In this document: positions 51,593 through 60,766 of the stretch, piece after piece | How positions within the stretch are numbered: the first letter of the stretch is position 1 | Layout of the letters: each line of letters opens with the position of its first letter | Source of the DNA: CALLPQ01 sp038531745 | GTDB lineage: Bacteria; Pseudomonadota; Alphaproteobacteria; Caulobacterales; Parvularculaceae | NCBI GenBank assembly: GCA_038531745.1 | Contig: JBCBBJ010000001.1 | Location: forward strand, 124,001 to 188,000 | Reading direction: 5' to 3' | Length of the DNA: 64,000 bases | Made by a program: the position numbers and the translations under genes | Notes under the pieces: generated by a model | Seen by the model: only the letters and a program-made list of their open reading frames with translations | Database searches by the model: none | Told to the model about the DNA's origin: nothing

Positions 51593-52438
51593 CTAATTCA
51601 CGGCTTTATCTTGCGGCGCGGCGGGTTGGGAGGTAATCCGGAAGGCTTTTGAATCCTTCAGGTCGCGCCAAAACGCCATGCCCGCAAACTTTTCGAACAG
51701 ATCCGGCGGCAGAACAGTCCTGCGCTTTTGGGGCTCAACTTTTGGCTTGACCGTGTGCAAATCTTTCAGGCCAAGCTGCGTATCAAATTCCGGGGCGTCA
51801 TAGACGACATTGTCGAAATCATGGGCGTAAGCCGGCTCGTCAATGAATTCGTAGAGTAGCTTAATCACCTCGGCCGGCCGCGCCGTTAGAATATCATAGT
51901 CAACCATTACCAGGCGGTCGGCGTGATCACTCCAACACGCCTCGCGCAGGGCTTGCCACGCGAACCCCACTAAACGGTTTGATCCGGCCAAGGCTTCGAC
52001 GCGGGTGTAGACGGTCGCGCGCTCCCCCGGATTATTAAACAAGCGCGTATGCTCAAACGCATTGGAGCGAAATTGCCGTTCCATGCTGTCCATGACCCAA
52101 TTCACATCTCGCACCGTGCAAATGAGTTTTGAGTCGGGGAACAGGCGCATGAGTGCCGGCAGATTGGCCGTCCAGGCGCGATTGGTATCGAAGATCACCG
52201 CCCGGTCCCGGCCTTTATAATAGCTCGTAAAAAGGCCTTTGAGCACATCGGCGCGCTGGTCGTCGCTAACCATGCTGGATAGTTCAGTCCCCGCGGCAAC
52301 CTGAGACAGAATACCTTCGAACAGGGAGGCCACCGGGCTCGACATGCCCGCATGGAAATTGGGATTTTGTCGCAAGATTGCCGCCAGTAGGGTGGAGCCA
52401 GACCGCGGCATGCCCGAGATAAAATGGAATTTCGTCAT
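51593..52438 (-). CDS. sulfotransferase family protein
   Basis: A 281-residue PAPS-dependent sulfotransferase. It has the 5'-phosphosulfate loop GMPRSGSTLLAAIL (residues 9-22), the 3'-phosphate-binding KLICTVRDVNWVMDS segment, and RLVMVDYDILTARPAEVIKLLYEFI. Similar single-domain enzymes sulfate polysaccharides or small molecules in marine bacteria. It sits alone and opposite between nusG and rpsL, where ribosomal protein and RNA polymerase genes would often be. Confidence 0.9.
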   Translation of the reverse strand: MTKFHFISGMPRSGSTLLAAILRQNPNFHAGMSSPVASLFEGILSQVAAGTELSSMVSDDQRADVLKGLFTSYYKGRDRAVIFDTNRAWTANLPALMRLFPDSKLICTVRDVNWVMDSMERQFRSNAFEHTRLFNNPGERATVYTRVEALAGSNRLVGFAWQALREACWSDHADRLVMVDYDILTARPAEVIKLLYEFIDEPAYAHDFDNVVYDAPEFDTQLGLKDLHTVKPKVEPQKRRTVLPPDLFEKFAGMAFWRDLKDSKAFRITSQPAAPQDKAVN

Positions 52439-52927
52439 GGTGATGCCTTTTATCCTTCAATCTGATGCTGGTATTCGCGCGCTGGTGGATCGCTCATTCT
52501 TCTTGTATCGACGCCAGTAAGTTATCGATACACCCTGGCACAAAAAGTCGATATCAGGCTGCTCCCGCAAGGGCCAGCGCGCCGCGCTATCGCGCTGTTG
52601 GAACGGCTGGAAAAAAGCGTAAAAAACCGATATTTCTCCCTTGACCGCGAAAATGGGCTCCACTAGGTTCCGCCAGCGCTGGAGGTCGGCTGTCACGCTA
52701 TGTGAGACGCGACCAGGCCTAGCCAACAGTTTTGAGAAGTCCAGAGTTTGAGCGGCATTCCGGTTAAGGGATACCGCTTCTTTTGTCCGTTTATGTTTTC
52801 GACGCGGCGGGCAGCCGAAACGCTCGCGCACGCAAATTGCGCAGGGTCGAGGCACGGAGATAAAGCGCGCTGCGGTGCGCTCAGAAATTGCGGGGAGGCC
52901 AGCGGTCTCCCAAAAGGATTAAAGACG
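52439..52927. other. rpsL upstream region, no convincing gene
   Basis: 489 bases between the sulfotransferase start and rpsL. A 132-residue frame on the minus strand (52457-52855) has no recognisable domain, an arginine-rich N-terminus and unusual composition, so I do not call it. The region should hold the promoter and leader of the str operon. I could not identify the -35/-10 or an attenuator. Confidence 0.5.
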
Positions 52928-53299
52928 ATGCCAACGATACAACAATTGATCCGTAAGCCGCGCAAGCCAAAGCGGAAGATCAACAAGGTACCGGCTCTGG
53001 AAGGTAACCCGCAAAAACGCGGTGTATGCACGCGGGTTTACACAACGACACCAAAGAAGCCGAACTCGGCTCTAAGGAAAGTTGCGAAAATTCGTCTGAC
53101 CAACGGCTTTGAGGTCATTGGCTATATTCCGGGTGAGGGCCACAATTTGCAGGAGCACTCAGTTGTGTTGATCCGCGGTGGCCGGGTGAAAGACCTTCCG
53201 GGTGTGCGTTATCACGTGCTGCGCGGTGTCTTGGATACGCAAGGCGTAAAGGACCGGAAACAACGCCGGTCAAAATATGGTGCTAAGCGGCCGAAATAG
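52928..53299 (+). CDS. rpsL: 30S ribosomal protein S12
   Basis: Decoding-centre protein. The 123 residues MPTIQQLIRKPRKPKRKINKV... contain the TTPKKPNSALRKVAKIRLTNG and PGVRYH segments, where streptomycin-resistance changes occur in other bacteria; here both conserved lysines are wild type. Starts the str unit rpsL-rpsG-fusA-tuf. A caaaagg site precedes the ATG. Confidence 0.98.
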   Translation: MPTIQQLIRKPRKPKRKINKVPALEGNPQKRGVCTRVYTTTPKKPNSALRKVAKIRLTNGFEVIGYIPGEGHNLQEHSVVLIRGGRVKDLPGVRYHVLRGVLDTQGVKDRKQRRSKYGAKRPK

Positions 53300-53367
53300 G
53301 GCGGTCAATTTAAGATCGGGTTCATGAGCGTGCTGTCGAAACGGGCAGCCCATGTAGGAAAAAGCAT

Positions 53368-53838
53368 ATGTCACGTCGTCACCGCGCCGAGAAACGCGTT
53401 GTTCATCCGGACCCAAAGTTCGGCGACAAGCAGGTTTCGAAATTCATGAACTATCTCATGCTGGACGGCAAAAAGTCGGCAGCTGAGAAGATTGTTTATG
53501 GCGCATTTGACCGCGTCGAAGATCGGGTAAAGCGGCCACCGTTGGAATTGTTCCGCGAGGCGCTGGAAAATGTAACGCCCGCCATTGAGGTGCGCTCGCG
53601 CCGGGTGGGGGGTGCAACATATCAGGTACCGGTTGAGGTGCGCCCCGACCGGAAGGCGGCGCTTGCCATGCGGTGGATTATCAATGCGGCGCGCGGCAGG
53701 AATGAAACCACCATGGTTGACCGGCTTTCGAACGAAATCATGGACGCGGCCCAGAACCGGGGTGCAGCCGTTAAGAAACGCGAAGACACGCATAAAATGG
53801 CCGAAGCCAACCGTGCGTTCTCACATTACCGCTGGTAA
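53368..53838 (+). CDS. rpsG: 30S ribosomal protein S7
   Basis: Assembly protein that nucleates the 30S head. The 156 residues MSRRHRAEKRVVHPDPKF... have DGKKSAAEKIVYGAFDR, VRSRRVGGATYQVPVEVRP and RGAAVKKREDTHKMAEANRAF. Second gene of the str unit, 70 bases after rpsL. Confidence 0.98.
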   Translation: MSRRHRAEKRVVHPDPKFGDKQVSKFMNYLMLDGKKSAAEKIVYGAFDRVEDRVKRPPLELFREALENVTPAIEVRSRRVGGATYQVPVEVRPDRKAALAMRWIINAARGRNETTMVDRLSNEIMDAAQNRGAAVKKREDTHKMAEANRAFSHYRW

Positions 53839-53877
53839 CGCGGTTGCCGCTAAAAAATTTAGGTAAGGGACGTCATC

Positions 53878-55956
53878 ATGGCGCGCACTCACAAAATCGA
53901 AGATTACCGCAACTTTGGGATTATGGCCCATATCGATGCGGGCAAGACGACCACCACCGAGCGGGTTCTTTACTATACCGGTAAAAGCCACAAAATCGGC
54001 GAAGTGCATGACGGCGCAGCCACTATGGACTGGATGGAGCAGGAGCAAGAGCGTGGTATTACCATCACTTCTGCTGCGACGACCTGTTTTTGGAATGGCA
54101 AGCGTCTGAACATTATCGACACGCCGGGACATGTGGACTTCACCATTGAGGTGGAGCGCTCTTTGCGTGTGCTTGACGGCGCAGTTGCGCTGCTCGACGC
54201 CAATGCGGGCGTAGAGCCGCAAACGGAAACGGTTTGGCGCCAGGGCGACAAGTACAACGTGCCACGCATGTTCTTCATCAATAAGATGGATAAGTTGGGT
54301 GCGGATTTTTATAACTCCGTTGACACCATCCATGACCGGTTGGCGTGTAAAACGGTTATCCTGCAACTGCCCATTGGTGCAGAAAATGAATTCGCCGGAA
54401 TTATCGATCTTCTGAAAATGAAGGCGCTTATCTGGGACGGCGAAGACCTAGGCGCGTCTTTCCGCGAAGAAGATATTCCCGCTGATCTTGCCGACAAGGC
54501 TGCGGAATATCGCGAGAAAATGATCGAAGCGGTTGTTGAACTCGATGAGGTGGTGATGGAAGCCTACCTCGAAGGCAGCGAGCCCGATATGGACACGCTG
54601 AAAAGGTTGATCCGTCAGGGTACGTGCGAGGTTGAGTTCCACCCGGTGCTTTGTGGCTCGGCGTTCAAGAACAAGGGCGTCCAGCCGATGCTTGACGCCG
54701 TTGTTGATTTCCTGCCAAGCCCGATCGAGGTGCCGTCCATCAAGGGTATCCATCCCGATACAGAAGAAGAATTGACGCGGCCTTCATCCGATGAAGAGCC
54801 ATTGTCCATGCTTGCCTTCAAAATCATGAACGATCCATTCGTGGGCTCGCTAACTTTTTGTCGTCTTTATTCCGGTATTATGGAGCAGGGGTCTTCTGTT
54901 CTGAACACCGTCAAGGGCAAAAAAGAACGCGTTGGCCGGATGTATATGATGCACTCAGACGACCGCGAGGACATCAAAGAAGCGCGCGCCGGCGATATTG
55001 TCGCCATTGCGGGCTTGAAGGATACGACCACAGGCGACACGCTTTGCGATGCGCAAAAGCCGGTCATCCTTGAGCGGATGGAATTTCCCGATCCCGTGAT
55101 TGAGCTTGCGGTGGAGCCGAAGACAAAGGCCGACCAGGAAAAAATGGGTGTGGCGCTTCAGCGGCTTGCGGCTGAGGACCCGTCCTTCCGGGTGTCCTCC
55201 GATGAAGAGTCTGGTCAGACAATCATTAAGGGGATGGGTGAGCTTCACCTTGATATTCTCGTGGATCGGATGAAACGCGAATTCAAGGTTGAGGCCAATA
55301 TTGGCGCGCCGCAGGTTGCATATCGCGAGAAAATTACCAAGGCGACTGACATTGATTATACTCACAAGAAACAGTCTGGTGGGTCGGGTCAGTTTGCTCG
55401 CGTGAAATTCCGGGTCATTCCGCAGGATCCGGGTGAGGGATACGAGTTTGAAAGCCAGATTGTTGGTGGCTCTATTCCGCGCGAATATATCCCCGGTGTT
55501 GAAAAAGGCATCAATTCCATTCGTGAAGCTGGTCTTTTGCTCGGCTTCCCGATCCTCGATTTCAAGATCGAGCTTTATGATGGTGCCTACCACGATGTTG
55601 ACTCCTCGGTTCTGGCGTTTGAAATCGCCGCGCGCGGTGCGCTGCGCGAAAACAAGGGCGAGCTTGGTTTGTCCTTGCTCGAGCCCGTGATGAAGGTTGA
55701 GGTTGTCACGCCGGAGGATTACACCGGCACGGTGATCGGCGATCTAAATTCGCGTCGTGGTCAAATTCAAGATCAGGAAATGCGTGGCAACGCCAATGTG
55801 ATCCACGCCATGGTGCCGCTCGCCAATATGTTTGGTTATGTGAACAATCTGCGCTCCGCCACGCAAGGCCGGGCCAACTACACCATGATCTTTGATCATT
55901 ACGCCCTGGTGCCCAAAGCGGTGGAAGAAGAAGTCAAAGCGCGGATGGCCGGGTAA
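53878..55956 (+). CDS. fusA: elongation factor G
   Basis: Translocation GTPase of 692 residues. G motifs: AHIDAGKTTTTERVL (G1), EQERGITITSA (G2), DTPGHVDF (G3) and NKMDKLGAD (G4). The ribosome-interacting domain IV has GGSGQFARVKFRV and SIPREYIPGVEKGI. Standard length with no odd insertion. 39 bases after rpsG. Confidence 0.98.
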   Translation: MARTHKIEDYRNFGIMAHIDAGKTTTTERVLYYTGKSHKIGEVHDGAATMDWMEQEQERGITITSAATTCFWNGKRLNIIDTPGHVDFTIEVERSLRVLDGAVALLDANAGVEPQTETVWRQGDKYNVPRMFFINKMDKLGADFYNSVDTIHDRLACKTVILQLPIGAENEFAGIIDLLKMKALIWDGEDLGASFREEDIPADLADKAAEYREKMIEAVVELDEVVMEAYLEGSEPDMDTLKRLIRQGTCEVEFHPVLCGSAFKNKGVQPMLDAVVDFLPSPIEVPSIKGIHPDTEEELTRPSSDEEPLSMLAFKIMNDPFVGSLTFCRLYSGIMEQGSSVLNTVKGKKERVGRMYMMHSDDREDIKEARAGDIVAIAGLKDTTTGDTLCDAQKPVILERMEFPDPVIELAVEPKTKADQEKMGVALQRLAAEDPSFRVSSDEESGQTIIKGMGELHLDILVDRMKREFKVEANIGAPQVAYREKITKATDIDYTHKKQSGGSGQFARVKFRVIPQDPGEGYEFESQIVGGSIPREYIPGVEKGINSIREAGLLLGFPILDFKIELYDGAYHDVDSSVLAFEIAARGALRENKGELGLSLLEPVMKVEVVTPEDYTGTVIGDLNSRRGQIQDQEMRGNANVIHAMVPLANMFGYVNNLRSATQGRANYTMIFDHYALVPKAVEEEVKARMAG

Positions 55957-56016
55957 GCCCCGGGCATTTGCAAACCCTAGCCCTATTGTCAGTCGTCAGA
56001 ATACGGAGAAAGTAAG

Positions 56017-57192
56017 ATGGCTAAAGAAAAGTTTGAACGCACGAAGCCCCACGCCAACATCGGCACAATCGGGCATGTTGACCACGGTAAGACGACGTTG
56101 ACGGCGGCGATCACCAAATATTTTGGTGACTTCAAAGCCTACGATGAAATCGACGGGGCCCCGGAAGAAAAAGCCCGCGGCATTACCATCTCAACCGCGC
56201 ACGTTGAATACGAAACCGAAGGGCGCCACTACGCGCACGTCGACTGCCCCGGTCACGCTGACTATGTGAAAAACATGATCACCGGTGCGGCCCAAATGGA
56301 TGGTGCGATCCTGGTGGTGAATGCTGCCGATGGTCCAATGCCCCAAACGCGTGAGCACATTCTGCTTGCCCGTCAGGTTGGTGTTCCGGCCATCGTGGTT
56401 TTCATGAACAAGGTTGACCAGGTTGACGATGAGGAACTTATCGAGCTCGTTGAAATGGAAATTCGTGAGCTTCTCTCGTCCTATGATTTCCCGGGCGACG
56501 ATATTCCGATCATCAAGGGTTCAGCGCTGGCGGCCATGGAAGGCAAAACGCCGGAAATCGGTGAGGAAGCTATTAAGGAATTGATGAAACAGGTTGATGA
56601 TTACATTCCGACGCCTGAGCGTCCGGTTGATCAGCCCTTCCTGCTGCCCATCGAAGATGTCTTCTCAATCTCCGGTCGCGGTACCGTTGTGACGGGCCGG
56701 GTTGAGCGCGGCGTTGTGAATGTTGGTGATGAACTCGAAATCATCGGCATCAAAGACACCCAGAAAACGACCTGCACGGGCGTTGAAATGTTCCGTAAGC
56801 TGCTTGATCGCGGTGAAGCTGGCGACAATGTTGGTGTTCTCCTGCGCGGTATCGAACGGACAGCGGTTGAGCGCGGTCAGGTTCTGTGTAAGCCGGGCTC
56901 GGTTACGCCGCACACGAAGTTTCTTGCCGAAGCTTACATTCTGACGAAAGAAGAAGGCGGTCGTCACACACCGTTCTTTAACAACTATCGTCCGCAATTC
57001 TATTTTCGGACGACCGACGTGACCGGTGTTGTGACCTTGAAGGAGGGCACGGAAATGGTAATGCCCGGCGACAATGTTGAAGTGAATGTTGAACTTATCG
57101 TGCCGATCGCGATGGAAGAAAAACTTCGTTTCGCTATTCGTGAAGGTGGTCGCACCGTTGGTGCTGGTATCGTCGCGAAGATTGTCGAGTAG
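56017..57192 (+). CDS. tuf: elongation factor Tu
   Basis: Delivers aminoacyl-tRNA to the ribosome. The 391 residues carry GHVDHGKTTLTAAIT, the G2 region EEKARGITI, DCPGHADYVKN, NKVDQVDD and the C-terminal VELIVPIAMEEKLRFAIREGGRTVGAG. Last gene of the str unit; a terminator follows before rpsJ. Only one tuf copy is in the window. Confidence 0.98.
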   Translation: MAKEKFERTKPHANIGTIGHVDHGKTTLTAAITKYFGDFKAYDEIDGAPEEKARGITISTAHVEYETEGRHYAHVDCPGHADYVKNMITGAAQMDGAILVVNAADGPMPQTREHILLARQVGVPAIVVFMNKVDQVDDEELIELVEMEIRELLSSYDFPGDDIPIIKGSALAAMEGKTPEIGEEAIKELMKQVDDYIPTPERPVDQPFLLPIEDVFSISGRGTVVTGRVERGVVNVGDELEIIGIKDTQKTTCTGVEMFRKLLDRGEAGDNVGVLLRGIERTAVERGQVLCKPGSVTPHTKFLAEAYILTKEEGGRHTPFFNNYRPQFYFRTTDVTGVVTLKEGTEMVMPGDNVEVNVELIVPIAMEEKLRFAIREGGRTVGAGIVAKIVE

Positions 57193-57207
57193 GCGATTTT
57201 AACAGGG

Positions 57208-57243
57208 CGGGCGCGCGTGGAAACGGGCGCCCGTCTCTTTTTT
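57208..57243 (+). terminator. terminator or attenuator between tuf and rpsJ
   Basis: 7-bp perfect GC stem (cgggcgc / gcgcccg) with a 12-base loop, followed by tctctttttt, 15 bases after the tuf stop. It would separate the str and S10 units, probably with partial readthrough. Confidence 0.65.
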
Positions 57244-57293
57244 GAGTTGGCGCGTGTGCCCAACGGGGCCCTTAAAGAAAAGCAGTTTCGAGA

Positions 57294-57605
57294 ATGCAAC
57301 AGAATATTCGCATCCGTTTGAAGGCGTTTGACCATCGTGTCCTTGATGCTTCGACTAAGGAAATTGTTGCCACGGCAAAACGCACGGGCGCACAAATTCG
57401 CGGGCCGATCCCGCTGCCAACGCGTATCGAGCGGTACACCGTCTTGCGCTCGCCGCACGTGAACAAGAAAAGTCGTGAGCAATTTGAAATGCGCACGCAC
57501 AAACGGGTTCTAGATATTGTGGAACCAACGCCTCAGACTGTTGATGCGCTGATGAAGCTTGATCTGTCTGCCGGTGTGGATGTGGAAATCAGGTTGGGCG
57601 CCTAA
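57294..57605 (+). CDS. rpsJ: 30S ribosomal protein S10
   Basis: 30S head protein, also the NusE antitermination partner of NusG. The 103 residues start MQQNIRIRLKAFDHRVLDAS and include IPLPTRIERYTVLRSPHVNKKSREQFEMRTHKR. First gene of the S10 unit, closely followed by rplC. Confidence 0.98.
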   Translation: MQQNIRIRLKAFDHRVLDASTKEIVATAKRTGAQIRGPIPLPTRIERYTVLRSPHVNKKSREQFEMRTHKRVLDIVEPTPQTVDALMKLDLSAGVDVEIRLGA

Positions 57606-57640
57606 GGGCTGGTCTGGTTGACCAATAAGGAATTTTGATC

Positions 57641-58654
57641 ATGCGAACGGGACTATTAGCGAAGAAAGTCGGCATGACGCGGGTTTACCTCGAAAGCGGG
57701 ACCCACGTGCCGGTAACTGTTCTTCAGCTTGAAAACTGTCAGGTGACCGGTCAGCGTACGGAAGAAAAGAACGGCTATAGCGCGGTTCAGTTGGGTGCCG
57801 GTGTGCGTAAAGTAAAACGCACCACAAAAGCCATGCGCGGTCAGTTCGCGGCGGCCAATGTGGAGCCCAAGGCGAAGTTGGTTGAGTTTCGGGTCTCCGC
57901 TGATAATCTTGTAGAGGTTGGCGCCGAGCTATCGGCGAAACATTTCATTGATGGCCAGAAGGTTGACGTTACCGGCGTGTCCATTGGTAAGGGCTTTGCT
58001 GGCGGGATGAAGCGTCACAATTTTGGCGGTCTGCGCGCGACGCACGGTGTTTCAATTTCTCACCGGTCACACGGTTCCACTGGCCAATGCCAGGATCCGG
58101 GCAAAGTCTTCAAGGGCAAGAAGATGGCGGGCCACATGGGTGCACGCCGTCGGACCACGCAAAACCTTGAGATTGTCCGCACTGATGAGGATCGCGGTTT
58201 GATCCTGGTCAAAGGCGCGGTGCCCGGTTCTAAAGGCGGTTGGGTCATGGTGCGCGATGCTGTGAAGCGTCCAATGCCCGCCGATGTGCCACTGCCGGCT
58301 GCGCTCGTTGAGCGTAAATCACCTGCTGCTGCTGGTGACACGGGCGAGAGCACCGAAGGTGGTGATTTTGTCGATATGATTGTTCTCATCGATGGCATTG
58401 GTCCGAAGACGGAAGAACAATTTAAGGCCGAGGGTCTTGAAACGCTGACGGGTCTCGTCGCGCTTTCTGATGATGACCGTGCAGCGCTGTTTGAAAAGCT
58501 CGGCGTCACCGCGCAAGCCGAAAAAGAAGAGTGGGTTGCCCAGGCAAAAGAAATGATCGCTGGTCAACCGCCGCGCTCCAAGGTTGATCAGGACCTGGTG
58601 GCGAAGATCCTAAAAGAACGCGCAAGCGGTAACGCACAGGGAGACGCCTCATGA
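57641..58654 (+). CDS. rplC: 50S ribosomal protein L3 with C-terminal helix-hairpin-helix-like extension
   Basis: Residues about 1-215 are a normal L3: MRTGLLAKKVGMTRVY, the tentacle GGLRATHGVSISHRSHGSTGQ (contains the conserved Gln) and KKMAGHMGARRRTTQNLEI. The protein then goes on to 337 residues. After an Ala/Glu/Gly linker it has DMIVLIDGIGPKTEEQFKAE and EEWVAQAKEMIAG (about 245-307), an HhH_5-like pattern also known as the tail of some ribosomal L21 and NuoE proteins. The start is the ATG two codons after a TTG. It overlaps rplD by four bases. Confidence 0.93.
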   Translation: MRTGLLAKKVGMTRVYLESGTHVPVTVLQLENCQVTGQRTEEKNGYSAVQLGAGVRKVKRTTKAMRGQFAAANVEPKAKLVEFRVSADNLVEVGAELSAKHFIDGQKVDVTGVSIGKGFAGGMKRHNFGGLRATHGVSISHRSHGSTGQCQDPGKVFKGKKMAGHMGARRRTTQNLEIVRTDEDRGLILVKGAVPGSKGGWVMVRDAVKRPMPADVPLPAALVERKSPAAAGDTGESTEGGDFVDMIVLIDGIGPKTEEQFKAEGLETLTGLVALSDDDRAALFEKLGVTAQAEKEEWVAQAKEMIAGQPPRSKVDQDLVAKILKERASGNAQGDAS

Positions 58655-59271
58655 AGGCCGATATTCTCTCCATGGAAAGCGGCAAGTCGACCGGTTCGGT
58701 TGATCTTGACGAGGCTATTTTTGGTCTTGAGCCGCGTAAGGACATTTTGCATCGCTGTGTGGTTTACCAGCAGGCGAAACGCCAGCAGGGCACCCATAAG
58801 GCACAAGAGCGTAACGAGGTTAGCCGAACCGGCAAAAAGTTTGGGCGCCAAAAAGGCGGCGGCGGTGCGCGTCACGGTGATCGCCGGGCTCCTATCTTTG
58901 TGGGAGGCGGTAAGGCCCATGGCCCGCGCCCGCGCAGCCATGCCATTGATCTGCCCAAGAAAGTGCGTCGTCTGGCCCTGCGCCATGCGCTCTCGGCGAA
59001 GCAAAGTGCTGGCGATTTGATGATTGTTGACGATACCGCCGTGGGCGGCGGTAAAACGTCTGCGCTCTCCAAGGCGTTTGCCACGATGGGCGTTGCCAAT
59101 GCATTGATTGTTGACGCAGAGGTGAGCGAGGCGTTTTCGCTTCAGGCCCGCAATATTCCCCATGTGGATGTGCTGCCGGTGATGGGTGCCAATGTTTATG
59201 ACATTTTGCGCCGGGACAAACTGATCCTGACCAAAGCTGCGCTTGCCGGCTTGGAAGAGAGGCTAAAATGA
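58651..59271 (+). CDS. rplD: 50S ribosomal protein L4
   Basis: Early assembly protein of the 50S tunnel wall. The 206 residues have NEVSRTGKKFGRQKGGGGARHGDRRAPIF (the long loop) and the C-terminal ARNIPHVDVLPVMGANVYDILRRDKLILTK. It starts inside the end of rplC and overlaps rplW by four bases, so rplC, rplD and rplW are translationally coupled. Confidence 0.97.
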   Translation: MKADILSMESGKSTGSVDLDEAIFGLEPRKDILHRCVVYQQAKRQQGTHKAQERNEVSRTGKKFGRQKGGGGARHGDRRAPIFVGGGKAHGPRPRSHAIDLPKKVRRLALRHALSAKQSAGDLMIVDDTAVGGGKTSALSKAFATMGVANALIVDAEVSEAFSLQARNIPHVDVLPVMGANVYDILRRDKLILTKAALAGLEERLK

Positions 59272-59564
59272 GCGTGACCGAAAAATTCTATGACACGCTC
59301 TTGGCGCCAGTCATCACTGAAAAATCAACCATGGCCGGCGAGAATAACCAAGTCGTGTTCCGTGTACCGCTCGAGGCAACCAAGACAGATATTTCTGCCG
59401 CGGTTGAGGGTCTCTTCAATGTGAAGGTAAAGGCTGTGAACACGCTGCGGTTAAAAGGTAAGCGCAAAATGTTCCGCGGTAATCGCTACACACGCTCCAC
59501 GGTAAAAAAGGCGATTGTCACTCTTGCTGATGGTCACTCAATCGACGTTTCAACAGGACTTTAG
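59268..59564 (+). CDS. rplW: 50S ribosomal protein L23
   Basis: Tunnel-exit protein contacted by trigger factor and SRP. The 98 residues include LLAPVITEKSTMAGENNQVVF and VKAVNTLRLKGKRKMFRGNRYT. Normal length and position between rplD and rplB. Confidence 0.97.
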   Translation: MSVTEKFYDTLLAPVITEKSTMAGENNQVVFRVPLEATKTDISAAVEGLFNVKVKAVNTLRLKGKRKMFRGNRYTRSTVKKAIVTLADGHSIDVSTGL

Positions 59565-59628
59565 GACCAGCGTTTGCTGCCCAGCGGGGCGCATCACATG
59601 AAAATAACGCCGGATACGGAATAGAATT

Positions 59629-60462
59629 ATGGCCTTAAAGAAATTCAACCCCACATCGCCCTCGCGGCGCCAGCTCGTGCTGGTTGATCGCAGCGAATTG
59701 TGGAGCGGGAAACCGGAAAAGACGCTAACCGAGGGTTTGCATTCCAAGGCTGGGCGTAACAATACCGGCCGTATCACCATGCGTCGGCGCGGCGGCGGGG
59801 CGAAGAAGACCTATCGCAAGGTGGATTTCAAACGCCGCAAGTTTGATATCGAGGCCAAGGTTGAGCGCTTGGAATATGATCCCAACCGCACGGCCTTTAT
59901 TGCGCTGATCAAATATCTTGATGGCGAGCTTTCCTATATCATCGCGCCGCAGCGTTTGGCCGTTGGTGACCGCGTCATTGCCGGTGACAAGGTTGACGTG
60001 AAACCCGGCAACGCCATGCCGCTGAAAAACATCCCCGTGGGTACGATTGTCCACAACATTGAGATGAAACCGGAAAAAGGCGCGCAAATTGCCCGGTCCG
60101 CCGGTACCTATGCGCAGCTTGTGGGCCGCGATGGGAATATGGCGCAAGTCCGGTTACAATCCGGCGAGGTTCGTTTGATCCCCGGTGCGTGCATGGCAAC
60201 CATCGGCGCGGTCTCAAATGCCGATCATATGAACCAGAATTTGGGCAAGGCTGGTCGCAATCGCCATCTTGGCAAACGACCCTCTGTACGCGGTGTTGTG
60301 ATGAACCCTGTTGATCACCCCCATGGCGGCGGTGAGGGGCGGACCTCCGGTGGTCGTCACCCGGTTAGCCCATGGGGCAAGCCCACCAAGGGCGCACGCA
60401 CCCGTAAGAACAAGCAAACTGATAAATTTATTATTCGCTCGCGTCACGCACGCAAGAAGTAA
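59629..60462 (+). CDS. rplB: 50S ribosomal protein L2
   Basis: Needed for subunit association and peptidyl transfer. The 277 residues have GRNNTGRITMRRRGGGAKKTYR, the KAGRNRHLGKRPSVRGVVMNP segment and the HPHGGGEGRTSGGRHPVSPWGKP signature with the conserved histidine. A Lys/Arg tail follows. Confidence 0.98.
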   Translation: MALKKFNPTSPSRRQLVLVDRSELWSGKPEKTLTEGLHSKAGRNNTGRITMRRRGGGAKKTYRKVDFKRRKFDIEAKVERLEYDPNRTAFIALIKYLDGELSYIIAPQRLAVGDRVIAGDKVDVKPGNAMPLKNIPVGTIVHNIEMKPEKGAQIARSAGTYAQLVGRDGNMAQVRLQSGEVRLIPGACMATIGAVSNADHMNQNLGKAGRNRHLGKRPSVRGVVMNPVDHPHGGGEGRTSGGRHPVSPWGKPTKGARTRKNKQTDKFIIRSRHARKK

Positions 60463-60483
60463 GACGCGATTGGAGAGTACGCT

Positions 60484-60762
60484 ATGACACGTTCCGTTTG
60501 GAAAGGCCCATTTGTTGATCGCTATCTGCTGAACAAGGCGGATACGGCGCAAGGTGGCGGCCATAAAGGGGGGATCAAAACCTGGTCCCGCCGTTCAACG
60601 ATCCTGCCGCAATTCGTTGGCCTGACATTCAATGTTTATAATGGTCAGAAATTTGTGCCGGTCCATGTGACCGAGGACATGGTTGGTCATAAGCTCGGTG
60701 AGTTTTCGCCCACGCGCACCTATTACGGTCACGGTGCGGATAAAAAAGCGAGGAGGAAGTAA
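60484..60762 (+). CDS. rpsS: 30S ribosomal protein S19
   Basis: 30S head protein. The 92 residues start TRSVWKGPFVDRYLL and include WSRRSTILPQFVGLTFNVYNG and HKLGEFSPTRTYYGHGADKKA. Five bases separate it from rplV. Confidence 0.98.
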   Translation: MTRSVWKGPFVDRYLLNKADTAQGGGHKGGIKTWSRRSTILPQFVGLTFNVYNGQKFVPVHVTEDMVGHKLGEFSPTRTYYGHGADKKARRK

Positions 60763-60766
60763 CACC

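Noticed and set aside
52457..52855. 132-residue minus-strand frame upstream of rpsL
   Set aside because: No domain, poor start context and arginine-rich composition; listed only as part of the intergenic region.
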